NCBI GenBank assembly: GCA_946408345.1
Contig: CAMJRR010000015.1
Span: forward strand, 1 to 64,000
Direction: 5' to 3'
Length of the DNA stretch: 64,000 nucleotides
Source: an uncultured Bacteroidales bacterium
GTDB taxonomy: Bacteria; Bacteroidota; Bacteroidia; Bacteroidales; F082
A program made the position numbers and the translations under genes. The notes under the pieces were generated by a model. That model made no database searches. It saw only the letters and a list, made by a program, of their open reading frames with translations, and was not told where the DNA came from. How positions within the stretch are numbered: position 1 is the first letter of the stretch; every line of letters starts with the position of its first letter. Positions 35,103 through 44,086 of the stretch are shown here, piece by piece.

Positions 35103-36056
35103 TTAAAACTCCCATTCCCACAAGCAGGCAGCGGACACGAAACCAGCGCCAAAGGCACTCATGATGATCTTGTCACCTTCTTTGATCTTGCCTGCCCTGA
35201 GCATTTCGTCAAGCATGATCGGGATGCTGGCCGAAGAGGTGTTACCATATTTCTCGATGATGGTCGGATACTTCTCCTCAGGACCACCAATGATATGGCG
35301 GATGCCTTCGATGATGCGCTTGTTGGCCTGATGCAGCAAGAACCAAGTGATGTCCTCATGGGTCAGATGGTTATAATCCAACACGTTTTGGATGTCTTTG
35401 GCCGACTCGGTGACAGCGGTCTTGAACAGCTCTTTGCCTTTCATCACCAGAGGCTGACCTTTCGTATAGTGTTGTTCAAATGGTGTGGTTTCCATGCCGC
35501 GTTCGTAGTACAAAACGTCGCGGTCAGAAATCATGGTGAGCTTTACATCCTTAAAGGCAGTGCCTTCAGTGAGCACCACTGCGCCTGCACCATCGCCAAA
35601 GAGGACGCTACAGTCTCTTTCGTGCCAGTTGCAGTATTTGGTGGGCTCTTCAGCACACACAATTAATATATTCTTGGCGTGACCCGCCTTAATCATGCTG
35701 TCGGCAAGCATCAACGCGTTGACGAAACCCGCGCAAGCCACATTGATATCGAGGCCGGCACAGGTAACACCGATACGTTTTTGAATGATACAGCTCAATC
35801 CAGGGGTGACATGTTGGTTTGCCACATTCGAGACCAACAGGAAATCTATCTGGTCGGTACGAAGTCCCGAGGCTTTGATAGCCTTGTCGGCAGCATCAAC
35901 GGCCAAGTCATACAAAGATTCAGTAGATAATAGATGACGGGCTTGGATTCCCGTACGAGATGAAATCCACGCATCGTTAGTGTCCAAAAAAGAGGCCAAG
36001 TCGTCGTTTGTGACTGTAAGTTTCGGCACTGCGCTTCCTGTTCCAATAATTTTCAT
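35103..36056 (-). CDS. fabH: 3-oxoacyl-[ACP] synthase III FabH
   Basis: A 317-residue initiating condensing enzyme that joins an acyl-CoA primer to malonyl-ACP. The catalytic triad is Cys108 (DINVACAGFV), His242 (LLHQANKR) and Asn272 (YGNTSS). The start at 36056 (MKIIGTGSAVPK) fits the family; the frame continues open to 36239 but that extension lies over the promoter and is not conserved-looking. It is the first gene of the fabH-fabF-fabZ-acpP-fabG module. Confidence 0.95.
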   Translation of the reverse strand: MKIIGTGSAVPKLTVTNDDLASFLDTNDAWISSRTGIQARHLLSTESLYDLAVDAADKAIKASGLRTDQIDFLLVSNVANQHVTPGLSCIIQKRIGVTCAGLDINVACAGFVNALMLADSMIKAGHAKNILIVCAEEPTKYCNWHERDCSVLFGDGAGAVVLTEGTAFKDVKLTMISDRDVLYYERGMETTPFEQHYTKGQPLVMKGKELFKTAVTESAKDIQNVLDYNHLTHEDITWFLLHQANKRIIEGIRHIIGGPEEKYPTIIEKYGNTSSASIPIMLDEMLRAGKIKEGDKIIMSAFGAGFVSAACLWEWEF

Positions 36057-36115
36057 TTCGTTTTCGATTAAAATTAAAAAGTCGTTTTCGGTTTTGATTT
36101 TGATTAAAAACGCTG

Positions 36116-36123
36116 CAAAAGTA
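36116..36123 (-). promoter_or_regulatory. -7 promoter element for the fab operon
   Basis: On the minus strand TACTTTTG matches TAnnTTTG, 60 bases before the fabH ATG. Confidence 0.6.
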
Positions 36124-36170
36124 CAGCATCGTGCAATGCCTTGTGGAAAATGTGTCCAAAACTGGGTTTT

Positions 36171-36220
36171 TGTGGCGAAATTCGGCCATTTGTGGCGAAA
36201 TTCGGGCTTTTTTGTGGCGA
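36171..36220. promoter_or_regulatory. Three direct repeats upstream of the fab promoter
   Basis: TGTGGCGAAA starts at 36171 and 36191, and TGTGGCGAAAA at 36213, spaced 20 and 22 bases, close to two helical turns. The first two continue with TTCGG. They lie about 50-100 bases upstream of the fab -7 element and could be an activator or repressor site. Confidence 0.4.
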
Positions 36221-36241
36221 AAATGCCAAAATGAAACAAAA

Positions 36242-36266
36242 AGAGACGCGAAAAAAACGCGTCTCT
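36242..36266 (-). terminator. Rho-independent terminator after the outer-membrane barrel gene (family A-like palindrome)
   Basis: AGAGACGCG and CGCGTCTCT form a 9-bp stem around seven identical bases. On the minus strand it is followed by TTTTTGTTTC. The arms resemble palindromic repeat family A, so a repeat may have been recruited as terminator. Confidence 0.8.
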
Positions 36267-36288
36267 GTGGTGATTTATGGGCAGGTTT

Positions 36289-38727
36289 TTACATCCCGCC
36301 CATGCCTTGAGGAGCGCTTGGCGCGTCTTCGCCGCCTTGACGGGCCATCTGTTCCAGTTCCATCTTACCGAAGCGGAAGGTCACACCAACAGAAACACTT
36401 CGGCTGTTGTACTTCGCATCGGTATTGGACTGAACGTAGGGACTGGAGTTTGTCTCACCCCATCTGTTGGAGTTGAAGATGTCGTTGGCGTTGACAAAGA
36501 CCGACATCTTACGGTCGAAGAAATCAGCCTTGAGGCCGGCGTTGACACCGAAACGGGAATGCCACTCGTAAAAGAGCGAAGGTGTAGGCGAGCTGTAGTA
36601 ACTCGAGGCCGTCACCTCCAGCCTGTTCCACAACTTCGTCCAGAGGTTCAAGCTGAAAGCATAAGCCCAGTCATTGAACTTGTACTCCTGTCCGCCAAAC
36701 ACCGTTTCAATATTTGAATTGTAGAGGTTGGCAGAGAAGCGCAAGTTGAAGAAGCCGTTCGGGCGGTACATCATGTAGTAGGAAACGCCCAGCTGTTGGG
36801 TCTTGCCCACGTTGACGGGATAGCTGTAAGGCACCACACGTCCATACAGCCACAAAAGAGTGGTGTCGGACATCTGTATCTCGCTGACTTGGTTGGTCTT
36901 GCCACGGTAGTAAGCTGAGATGCCGATCGACCCGAAGTCGTTCCAATACTTGGTCCAGCCCGCATCGATTGAGTTGGTGAAGACACGATCCAAGTCGGGA
37001 TTACCGGTGCTGTAGCTGTCCATGTGGTAAATCGGGAAACGGCTCAACTCTGACGCTCCAGGGGCGCTGATGCGACGTGTGTAGCTCAAGTTGAAGTTGT
37101 GCATCGACTCGGTGCGGTACGACAGGTGGATCGAGGGTCTCAGGCTGAAGAAATGCTTGCTGAAATTGTATTGGGTAGAGTCGGGATATTCCCCATTCAC
37201 CAGCTCGCTGACGAAGCGGATGCCCGGCTTCACGGTGAAGCCGCCGAACTTGTGCTGTACGGTGATGAAGGCCTCATTGCTCAAGTCGGAGAAGTTGGCA
37301 TGGTAGGTACGGTAATTATCGTTCACCCATTCACCATCGACGATGGAGTCGGTTCTCAGATACTGTCTGTCAGGGGTATAGCTTGAGTTAAGTCCCACGG
37401 AGATCTCTCCGTTTTCGGAATAAGGACGATTATAGACAATTTCCCCTTCCACACCTGTGTGAGAGTCCGTGTTTTCCTGCCGCATCTGATGGGTGTAGGT
37501 CGTAGGTAAGGTGTATTCCCTCTTCACATCGCCTCCGTTGGCGCTGCCCCAACCCATGCCGTTGACGCTGACCGAGAGGTTATGGCCCTTGTTGTTGAAC
37601 TTGTGTTGATAATACAGGCCTCCGTCGGCAAAAAAATTGCGGTCGTAGGCGGTGGCGCTTTCATTGAAAGCCGCCGTCAATGGGTTGGGCAGGAACTCCT
37701 CGCGGAACATGGTCACGTTGTTGGTGTTGTTGCCCCAGCTGGGCCATGCGCTAATCCAGAAATTCAGGCTGTTGGCCGTGTCGATTTCATAATCGAGGCT
37801 GAAATAGCCGCCCGTACTGTAGTTGTCGCTGCCATAACTGGCCGTGTCGACTTCGTGATTGGCCAGCATCCCTGATTCGGTGAAGAGCGACTGGTCGGTA
37901 ATCCTATGGCCATTCCAAAGTGAATAACCACCATTAATATAGGCATTGAAAGTCAGCTTGTCGTTCGACCACACGTAGGAGATCCAAGGAGTTACGGAAG
38001 GACGGGTGGAGCCATTCACACCGAAGCTGAAAAACTCGTTCTTCTGCACTTTGGCATTCGTCACGATGTTGATGATGCCGTCGGCCTTGGAACCATAGCG
38101 TGCCGAAGGGTTGGTGATGACCTCCACATGGTCGACGCTGTTGGCCGGCATGGTCTGGATGTAGGTCTTGAGGTTCTCGGCAGTCATGTGCGAAGGCTTG
38201 TCGTTGATCCACACCTCCACGCTAGAGGTTCCTCGCAAGGTGATGTTGCCCTCCACGTCAACACTCACACCGGGGGCGTTCTGCAAGGCATCGGACAAGG
38301 TACCCGTCTGGATACTCGGATCTTCCGCCGTATTATACATGGTCTTCTCCCCTTCCACGGCAAATAAAGGCCGTTTCTCTGTGATAGTCACTTCACCGAG
38401 TTTGGTAGAGCCTTCCTTAAGTTTAAGTTGACCAAGGTCTTGGTTACCCTTGACGGTCAGTTCCTGCTCGAAGGTTTGAAAACCGATGGCCGAGACCGCC
38501 AAACGGTAATCACCATTAGGTGCCAAAAGTTCAAAACGTCCTTTGTCGTCGGAAGCAGCACCGCTCACAAAGACGCTGTCGGCTTGGCGGAACAGACCCA
38601 CATTGACGAAAGGAATGCCTTTGCCGTTGGACTCTTCGACGATGGTTCCCGTCACTTTGCTTTGTGCCATTCCTGACAAAACGAAGCACCCTATGAGTGC
38701 AAAAAGGATATAAAAACGTTTGTTCAT
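36289..38727 (-). CDS. TonB-receptor-like outer membrane beta-barrel protein with carboxypeptidase-regulatory domain
   Basis: An 812-residue outer membrane protein. It has a signal peptide (residues 1-21), a carboxypeptidase-regulatory-like domain (about 24-105, SKVTGTIVEESNGKGIPFVN), and a plug-like region (about 125-225: TLSDALQNAPGVSVDVEGNI, DHVEVITNPSARYGSKADGI). A large barrel rich in alternating aromatic strands follows, ending in GVTFRFGKMELE and a low-complexity tail. It belongs to the family of TonB-dependent-receptor-like barrels without a SusD partner. It is the last gene in the exporter operon, which suggests it works with the ABC-TolC pump or is induced with it. Substrate unknown. 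Confidence 0.88.
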   Translation of the reverse strand: MNKRFYILFALIGCFVLSGMAQSKVTGTIVEESNGKGIPFVNVGLFRQADSVFVSGAASDDKGRFELLAPNGDYRLAVSAIGFQTFEQELTVKGNQDLGQLKLKEGSTKLGEVTITEKRPLFAVEGEKTMYNTAEDPSIQTGTLSDALQNAPGVSVDVEGNITLRGTSSVEVWINDKPSHMTAENLKTYIQTMPANSVDHVEVITNPSARYGSKADGIINIVTNAKVQKNEFFSFGVNGSTRPSVTPWISYVWSNDKLTFNAYINGGYSLWNGHRITDQSLFTESGMLANHEVDTASYGSDNYSTGGYFSLDYEIDTANSLNFWISAWPSWGNNTNNVTMFREEFLPNPLTAAFNESATAYDRNFFADGGLYYQHKFNNKGHNLSVSVNGMGWGSANGGDVKREYTLPTTYTHQMRQENTDSHTGVEGEIVYNRPYSENGEISVGLNSSYTPDRQYLRTDSIVDGEWVNDNYRTYHANFSDLSNEAFITVQHKFGGFTVKPGIRFVSELVNGEYPDSTQYNFSKHFFSLRPSIHLSYRTESMHNFNLSYTRRISAPGASELSRFPIYHMDSYSTGNPDLDRVFTNSIDAGWTKYWNDFGSIGISAYYRGKTNQVSEIQMSDTTLLWLYGRVVPYSYPVNVGKTQQLGVSYYMMYRPNGFFNLRFSANLYNSNIETVFGGQEYKFNDWAYAFSLNLWTKLWNRLEVTASSYYSSPTPSLFYEWHSRFGVNAGLKADFFDRKMSVFVNANDIFNSNRWGETNSSPYVQSNTDAKYNSRSVSVGVTFRFGKMELEQMARQGGEDAPSAPQGMGGM

Positions 38728-38799
38728 AGCTCTTTTAAGTTGAATAATTGAAGTTTGTGTTTATTAATTTAATTGACTAACGATGATTGATTCGAATTA

Positions 38800-40116
38800 T
38801 TATTTCACATTCCTATAATACTCAATGATTTTGCAACGGTAAAGATATTCGTAACGCGCTTGGAGCAAGTCAGATTCGGCCTTGTGGTAGCGGATTTTGC
38901 TCTCATTGAGTTCCAAAAGGGTCTTTTTCCCCATCTCAAAACCTGCATTGGCATATTCGTAGGCGATGCGCGAAGCTTCCAAACTGTTTTCCATGGCGGT
39001 CATTTTCTGTTCGGCGGCTTTGGCGTTGCCGTAGGCTTGTTGGATTTCCTTGCGCAGCGTTTTCTCAGTGTTTTCGAGGTTGAGCTCTTCGTCGGCGATG
39101 GAAAGTTCTGTCATCTTCACGCGGTATTTCGTCTTCATTCCGTTGAAGATCGGGATGTTGAGCGAAACGCCGAGTTGCGTCCTGCTGTTGCGTTTCAACT
39201 GCTCGTTGACGGGCGTGTTGGGATAGTTTTCGGAAAAATAACGGTAAAGTCCGTTGGAATAGCCCGCGTAGAAACCCAACGTGGGAAGCCATGCCGACTT
39301 ACTGGCTTTCAGGTCGTAATGACTCCTTTGCAAACGCAGACGTGCGGCTTCCATAGCGGGTTGGTTCTGCAAAGCGTATGCAATGGTGGATTGCGGTGTG
39401 TAGGAAAGCAATTCCTGATCGGCGAAGAATGCTTCCGGCTCGCTGATTTCAAAGCCCTCGCTGTCTTCAATTTCAAGAACTTGCGTCAGAGTAAGCAAAC
39501 TCAATGCCAAATCGGTCTCTGCCTGAGTGAGTGTGGCTTGGTCTAAGGCGAGCTGAGCCTGGCTTTCGTAGACATCGGCCTCGGCCAGGCGACCGCTTTC
39601 AAAAAGTTGTTGGGTCTTTTGCAACTGCTCAGCGGAGAGTTCCTTTTGTCTGCGTGCGATTTCCACCTGTTCCTTGCCGTAAAGCACTTGCATGTAAAAC
39701 GCCATCACGTTGAGTTTGAGGTTGAGTTGGGCGGCTTCCTGCTCCATCTCGCTGGCTTGCAGATTCAAAGCATCGGCTTTGGCGGTATTGTAGAGACCCA
39801 TACCCTGAAACAGCGGCAGTGAAAGATTGGCACCAAACGAAGCCGAAGAGGAATTATCAGACACGTAAACACCTGTATAAGAAGGCGATTGACCAAAACC
39901 AAAATATTCGCCTGCATTGGCACTCAAGGTGGGAAGCCAAGCATTTTTGCTGGCTTTAAATTGGTATTCAGCCTGCTGCCGTGCCAATTGGGTCTTTTTC
40001 AGGTCGAGGTTGTGCTCAAGGGCATAGTTGATGCACTCGTCAAGCGTCCACACCTTTTGGGCTTGGACACTGAGCACGGTCGCTATCAAGAGCGTCATTA
40101 GAAATGTGCGTTTCAT
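38800..40116 (-). CDS. TolC-family outer membrane efflux protein
   Basis: A 438-residue protein with a signal peptide (cleavage near VQAQ) and the two repeated OEP domains typical of TolC channels. The first begins at WTLDECINYALEHNLDLKKT and the second near SYTPQSTIAYALQNQPAMEA. Long helices have the usual Ala, Gln and Glu pattern. It overlaps the membrane fusion protein gene by 4 bases (ATGA), so the two are translated together. It forms the outer membrane duct of the ABC export system. Confidence 0.92.
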   Translation of the reverse strand: MKRTFLMTLLIATVLSVQAQKVWTLDECINYALEHNLDLKKTQLARQQAEYQFKASKNAWLPTLSANAGEYFGFGQSPSYTGVYVSDNSSSASFGANLSLPLFQGMGLYNTAKADALNLQASEMEQEAAQLNLKLNVMAFYMQVLYGKEQVEIARRQKELSAEQLQKTQQLFESGRLAEADVYESQAQLALDQATLTQAETDLALSLLTLTQVLEIEDSEGFEISEPEAFFADQELLSYTPQSTIAYALQNQPAMEAARLRLQRSHYDLKASKSAWLPTLGFYAGYSNGLYRYFSENYPNTPVNEQLKRNSRTQLGVSLNIPIFNGMKTKYRVKMTELSIADEELNLENTEKTLRKEIQQAYGNAKAAEQKMTAMENSLEASRIAYEYANAGFEMGKKTLLELNESKIRYHKAESDLLQARYEYLYRCKIIEYYRNVK

Positions 40117-41216
40117 TTTTCTTCAGTTTTTTCGTTTCCACGGATTTTGTCGCCCACCTGCAGTCCTTCCTTGACGACAATATTCACGCCATCGGAAAGG
40201 CCGACTTTAACAGCTTGCTTCTCAAATTGTTGCGGAACGTCTTCCTTGGTGCAGCGATACACGTAGGTTTCGCCGTCCTCGTAGCTGATGCAGCTTTCGG
40301 GCACAGTCACGGCGCCTTCTTCCCTGTCGAGGATGATTTCGGCGTTGGCGGAATAGCCGGCACGAACGAAGATGTCGTCAGGCAGGATGGCGCGGGCTTT
40401 CATCTCGAAGAAGACGGCACCACTCTCTTGTGTGCCCTTAGGCGCGATGTATTCCAACACAGCATCAAACTTGCGGTCGTTCATGGCACCGATGGTCAAA
40501 GTCATGGGCATTCCCTCATGGATTTTGCCCACCTCAGTTTCATCGAGTTTGCCCTTGAAAATCATGTCCTTCATGTTGGCGATGGTCGCAATGGTGGTGC
40601 CGTCGTTGAAAGTGTTGGAGTTGATGACTGAGTTGCCGACCTTCACGGGGATGTCGAGAATCATGCCCGAGATGGTGGCCTTGATTTTCGTGTTGCTGTA
40701 GCCCGTCGCGTTCTTTGAGATACCCTCCTTGATGATGTTCAGCTGGTCTTGGGCGTTGCTGTAGCTTTCCTTAGCCTGCTGGTATTCGAGTTGCGACTTC
40801 TCGAATTCCTCGGTGGAAATCAGGCCTTTAGCCTTCAGGTTTTGCTGGCGTTGGTAGGTTTTTTCCACGTTGTCCAAGTTCATTTTGGCCACGCGCACCT
40901 GCGACTCGGCAGCGGCGAGGTTGCTCACGTCGGGGATGACCTTCACAACGGCGATGACTTCGCCTTGCTGCACTTGCTGGCCAGGCTCTTTCAGGATTTC
41001 GGAGATGATGCCCGACACTTGGGGCTTCATGGCCACCTCGTCGCGCGGGTCGATTTGTCCCGTCACCACCGTTGATTTCTGGATGGTGTCGATTTTGGCC
41101 GTCTCGATTACATAAACGACCTCCTTCGGCCTCGATTTCTTGTAGAGATATACGAAAGTCCAAATGACTCCTATTCCTAACAAGATGAAAAACAAGATTT
41201 TAAAGAATTTCTTCAT
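40113..41216 (-). CDS. HlyD/MacA-type membrane fusion protein
   Basis: A 367-residue periplasmic adaptor with one N-terminal membrane segment (about 5-25). A biotinyl-lipoyl-like half motif lies at VAMKPQVSGIISEILKEPGQ, followed by a helical hairpin (about 105-175) and a beta-barrel and membrane-proximal domain to the end. It links the inner-membrane MacB-like permeases to the TolC channel encoded downstream. A 186-base spacer carrying a MITE-like repeat separates it from the permease genes. Confidence 0.92.
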   Translation of the reverse strand: MKKFFKILFFILLGIGVIWTFVYLYKKSRPKEVVYVIETAKIDTIQKSTVVTGQIDPRDEVAMKPQVSGIISEILKEPGQQVQQGEVIAVVKVIPDVSNLAAAESQVRVAKMNLDNVEKTYQRQQNLKAKGLISTEEFEKSQLEYQQAKESYSNAQDQLNIIKEGISKNATGYSNTKIKATISGMILDIPVKVGNSVINSNTFNDGTTIATIANMKDMIFKGKLDETEVGKIHEGMPMTLTIGAMNDRKFDAVLEYIAPKGTQESGAVFFEMKARAILPDDIFVRAGYSANAEIILDREEGAVTVPESCISYEDGETYVYRCTKEDVPQQFEKQAVKVGLSDGVNIVVKEGLQVGDKIRGNEKTEEK

Positions 41217-41246
41217 GGTATTGTTGATTTTGTGATTTCTGTTTTT

Positions 41247-41391
41247 AACTACGGATTAAACGGATTAAACAGATGCCAATATGAAAATTTGGCAGCCAAG
41301 GCTGCGGATTTCTACAGATCCGTACCAATCTGCAACGAAGTTGCAAAATTTCATCCGAGAAATATCCGTAAAATCCGCGTAATCCGTAGTT
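41247..41391. repeat. MITE-like element with 12-bp terminal inverted repeats
   Basis: AACTACGGATTA at the left end is exactly inverted as TAATCCGTAGTT at the right end, giving a 145-base element without an ORF. Inner words such as AATCCG recur and a small GCAAC..GTTGC palindrome lies in the middle. It separates the permease genes from the adaptor gene. Confidence 0.7.
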
Positions 41392-41402
41392 CCTTTTCAT
41401 AA

Positions 41403-42665
41403 TCATTCCTCCCTAATTGCATCAATCGCCTTGATTTGAATGGCCCTCAAAGCAGGCAACACGCCCGCCAAAAGGCCTGATAAGATGACTATAATCGTGG
41501 CCGCAACCGCCGCCTTGAAACTCATGTAAGGCTCTTGGAACATCATGTTGTCGCTCGGCATGTTGGAAGTAATCATCCCCACGATAGCCATAATGCCTAC
41601 ACCGATACACAAACCGACCAAACCCGCCAAAGTGGTGAGCAACAGGCTCTCCGACAGCACTTGGCCGATGATATTCTTGGGCTTGGCTCCGATAGCGCGC
41701 CTTACACCGATTTCGCGGGTGCGTTCCTTCACCGTCACGAGCATAATGTTGCTTACTCCGATGATGCCCGACATCAACGTGCCCAAGCCCACAATCCAGA
41801 TGAGGATGTGGATGCCGAAAAACAGGCCTTTGAAGGCTTTGAAAATCTCCGACACATTGAATGAGTTGATGGCATCCTCGTCGGTGGGCGCAATGTCGTG
41901 CCGCTGCTTGATGAGCTGTTTCAGGTCTTCTTCAAAGCTCGTGATGGGTGTCTCGTCGTCAGCCACGATGGCAAAGAAACGTATTTTGTCACCTAAGGCA
42001 TACACCTGCTGCATGGTCGTGTACGGCAAGATAACCGACTCGTCAATGGAGCCATTGATGTTGACATTGTCCGTGTAGGAACGTATCACCCCCACTACTT
42101 GAAAATATATTCCATTGATTTTAACCATCTTACCTAATGGGTCTTCGCCTCTCTCAAACATGGTTTCATACACTTTCTTTCCCAAGAGGCACACCTTGCG
42201 GTTGGCAGAGATGTCGGTATCGTTGATGAAACGGCCCTTCAGAATCTTCGACTTTTCGATCTCGTTGTATTCGGGCAGTACGCCTTTCACTGAGAAACTG
42301 CCACCGCGACTGCCGTAAATCACATTCTTGTCCTCGCTCGACCACACGCTGGCCTCAGGCGAGATGGCCTTGACACACGGGAATGTTTCCCTGATAGCCT
42401 CCAAATCAGCCATTTGCATAGACCAAGAGCGACCTTTCTGGTAGCCCTTATAAGGCTCGCTGGTTTCGTCGGTGAAGAAGAAAGCCGTGTTGGGTGTCAC
42501 GCCTTCCACCTGCTGCATCAGGCCGTTCTCGAAGCCGTTTCCCGTCGAGGACAGCACGACAAGCAAGAAAATGCCCCAAAACACGCCGAAGGCCGTCAGC
42601 AAGCTGCGGGTCTTGTTGCGCGTGATGGTCTGCCAAATCTCGTGTATGCCGTCGAAGTCGAACAT
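41403..42665 (-). CDS. MacB-type ABC exporter permease (second copy)
   Basis: A 420-residue FtsX/MacB-type permease with four membrane helices: one near residues 20-40 and three in the C-terminal part (about 280-310, 335-365 and 375-405). A large periplasmic domain lies between them. EIGVRRAIGAKPKNIIGQVL is the family coupling-helix motif. It pairs with the homologous permease encoded 12 bases upstream, and the ATPase is separate, so the inner-membrane part is probably a heterodimer rather than a fused MacB. Confidence 0.92.
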   Translation of the reverse strand: MFDFDGIHEIWQTITRNKTRSLLTAFGVFWGIFLLVVLSSTGNGFENGLMQQVEGVTPNTAFFFTDETSEPYKGYQKGRSWSMQMADLEAIRETFPCVKAISPEASVWSSEDKNVIYGSRGGSFSVKGVLPEYNEIEKSKILKGRFINDTDISANRKVCLLGKKVYETMFERGEDPLGKMVKINGIYFQVVGVIRSYTDNVNINGSIDESVILPYTTMQQVYALGDKIRFFAIVADDETPITSFEEDLKQLIKQRHDIAPTDEDAINSFNVSEIFKAFKGLFFGIHILIWIVGLGTLMSGIIGVSNIMLVTVKERTREIGVRRAIGAKPKNIIGQVLSESLLLTTLAGLVGLCIGVGIMAIVGMITSNMPSDNMMFQEPYMSFKAAVAATIIVILSGLLAGVLPALRAIQIKAIDAIREE

Positions 42666-42677
42666 GATGCGTGGTTT

Positions 42678-43913
42678 TTATCGGTAATTCATTGCTTCAA
42701 TAGGTTTGATTTTCACGGCGTTGCGGGCCGGGAAGAAACCTGCCAAAACACCGCAGACGATAAGCAAAGCCGTTGCCATCAGCACGATGCGAATGTCGAT
42801 GCTCGGGACGATATTCAAGGAGATTTCCTTACCTTCCTGAACCTTAGCCAGTACGTTGCCTCCGACCTCAGCCGCAATCATGCCGAGCCACATCCCGATA
42901 TAGCCGAAGATGGTGGTGATAATCAAGGATTCGGTGACGATGGAGGCCAAAATCGAGCGCGACTTGGCACCGAGGGCCTTGCGGATGCCGATTTCGTTGG
43001 TGCGTTCCTTCACGGTGATGCGCATGATGTTGCTCACGCCCACGATGCCCGAAATGAGCATGGCGAAACCGATAATCCAGATAAAAAGCTCAAACGTGTG
43101 GAGGATTTTCATGGTTTGAAGGTATTCCTCTTGGGTACTACCGATGTAAACGGCGGAGGTGTCGTCGGGGTCAAACTCATGCAAATGCGCCAATTGTGTG
43201 CGTAGATAATTGGTGAACGCCTCGTTGTCTTCCTTGGCTTCCAATCCATTGACCGTGAAACTCAGCCTCCAGTAACGACTGATCCGCCTAATGGATTTCA
43301 AAGTGGAAAAAGGAATGTAGCTTTCGCCGCCATCGGAGTGTCTTTCTGCTTCGCAAACACCTACAACGTTGAAAGCCATATTGTTGATGATAATAAACTG
43401 GCCGAGCGGCGACACGCCTTCGCCAAAGAGCTTGTCGCGCAAAGTTTTATCAATAACAATGAACTTTTCGCGGTTTTTCTCGTCCTGTACGTTGATGAAT
43501 CGTCCTTCCAACATCTTGACATTGTTGATGTCCTTAAAGACAGCCCTTACGCCGTTCACAAAAATGCTGTTCGATTTGTCGTTGAAAATGGCTGTGCCAC
43601 TGAAATAGCTGCTCGGCGACACCTGATCAACATGCTTGGCTTCGGTTTCCAAAAAACGTATGTCCTTGTCGTTAAAATAGATGGCGCGGTTGGTGCCGTG
43701 CCCTTTGAACGGCTTTGAGGTTTCGCCCCAATATATGGTATAGACGTTTCTGGACTGGTCGCTGAACTCCTCGCCAATCGCGTTCATAATGCCATTGCCG
43801 GCAGCAAGCAGCACGATGAGGATGAAGATGCCCCACGAGATGGCGAATCCCGTGAGGAAAGTCCTCAACTTGTTGCGGCTCAAGGCCATGAATATTTCGC
43901 GCCAGAAGTCCAT
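42678..43913 (-). CDS. MacB-type ABC exporter permease (first copy)
   Basis: A 411-residue permease of the same architecture as its downstream neighbour: an N-terminal helix (about 18-40), a MacB_PCD periplasmic domain, and three C-terminal helices with coupling motif EIGIRKALGAKSRSILASIV. The two permeases are diverged paralogues. The periplasmic domains would bind cargo or the adaptor. Cargo is not predictable; MacB systems export peptides, macrolides or lipopeptides. Confidence 0.92.
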   Translation of the reverse strand: MDFWREIFMALSRNKLRTFLTGFAISWGIFILIVLLAAGNGIMNAIGEEFSDQSRNVYTIYWGETSKPFKGHGTNRAIYFNDKDIRFLETEAKHVDQVSPSSYFSGTAIFNDKSNSIFVNGVRAVFKDINNVKMLEGRFINVQDEKNREKFIVIDKTLRDKLFGEGVSPLGQFIIINNMAFNVVGVCEAERHSDGGESYIPFSTLKSIRRISRYWRLSFTVNGLEAKEDNEAFTNYLRTQLAHLHEFDPDDTSAVYIGSTQEEYLQTMKILHTFELFIWIIGFAMLISGIVGVSNIMRITVKERTNEIGIRKALGAKSRSILASIVTESLIITTIFGYIGMWLGMIAAEVGGNVLAKVQEGKEISLNIVPSIDIRIVLMATALLIVCGVLAGFFPARNAVKIKPIEAMNYR

Positions 43914-43970
43914 TAGTGAACGGTTTAAATTAGTTTGAAATATGATTTAAGGTTAGACGCGTGCCATTGG

Positions 43971-44047
43971 CGGCTGTAAGCTATAAGCAGTAAGCTATAA
44001 GCTCGGTTACATCTAAGCTTATAGCTTATAGCTGATTGCTTAAAGCC
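43971..44047. repeat. Palindromic repeat family F
   Basis: TAAGCTATAAGCT at 43991-44003 is inverted by AAGCTTATAGCTTATAGC on the right, with GGC and GCC at the outer ends. It occupies the spacer between the ATPase gene and the first permease. Confidence 0.7.
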
Positions 44048-44086
44048 AAACACTGTCTCGCGTCCATATAAACTAAACTTACTCAT

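Noticed and set aside
35103..36239. Longer FabH starting at 36239
   Set aside because: The extra 61 residues cross the promoter element and the direct repeats and are unlike the family.
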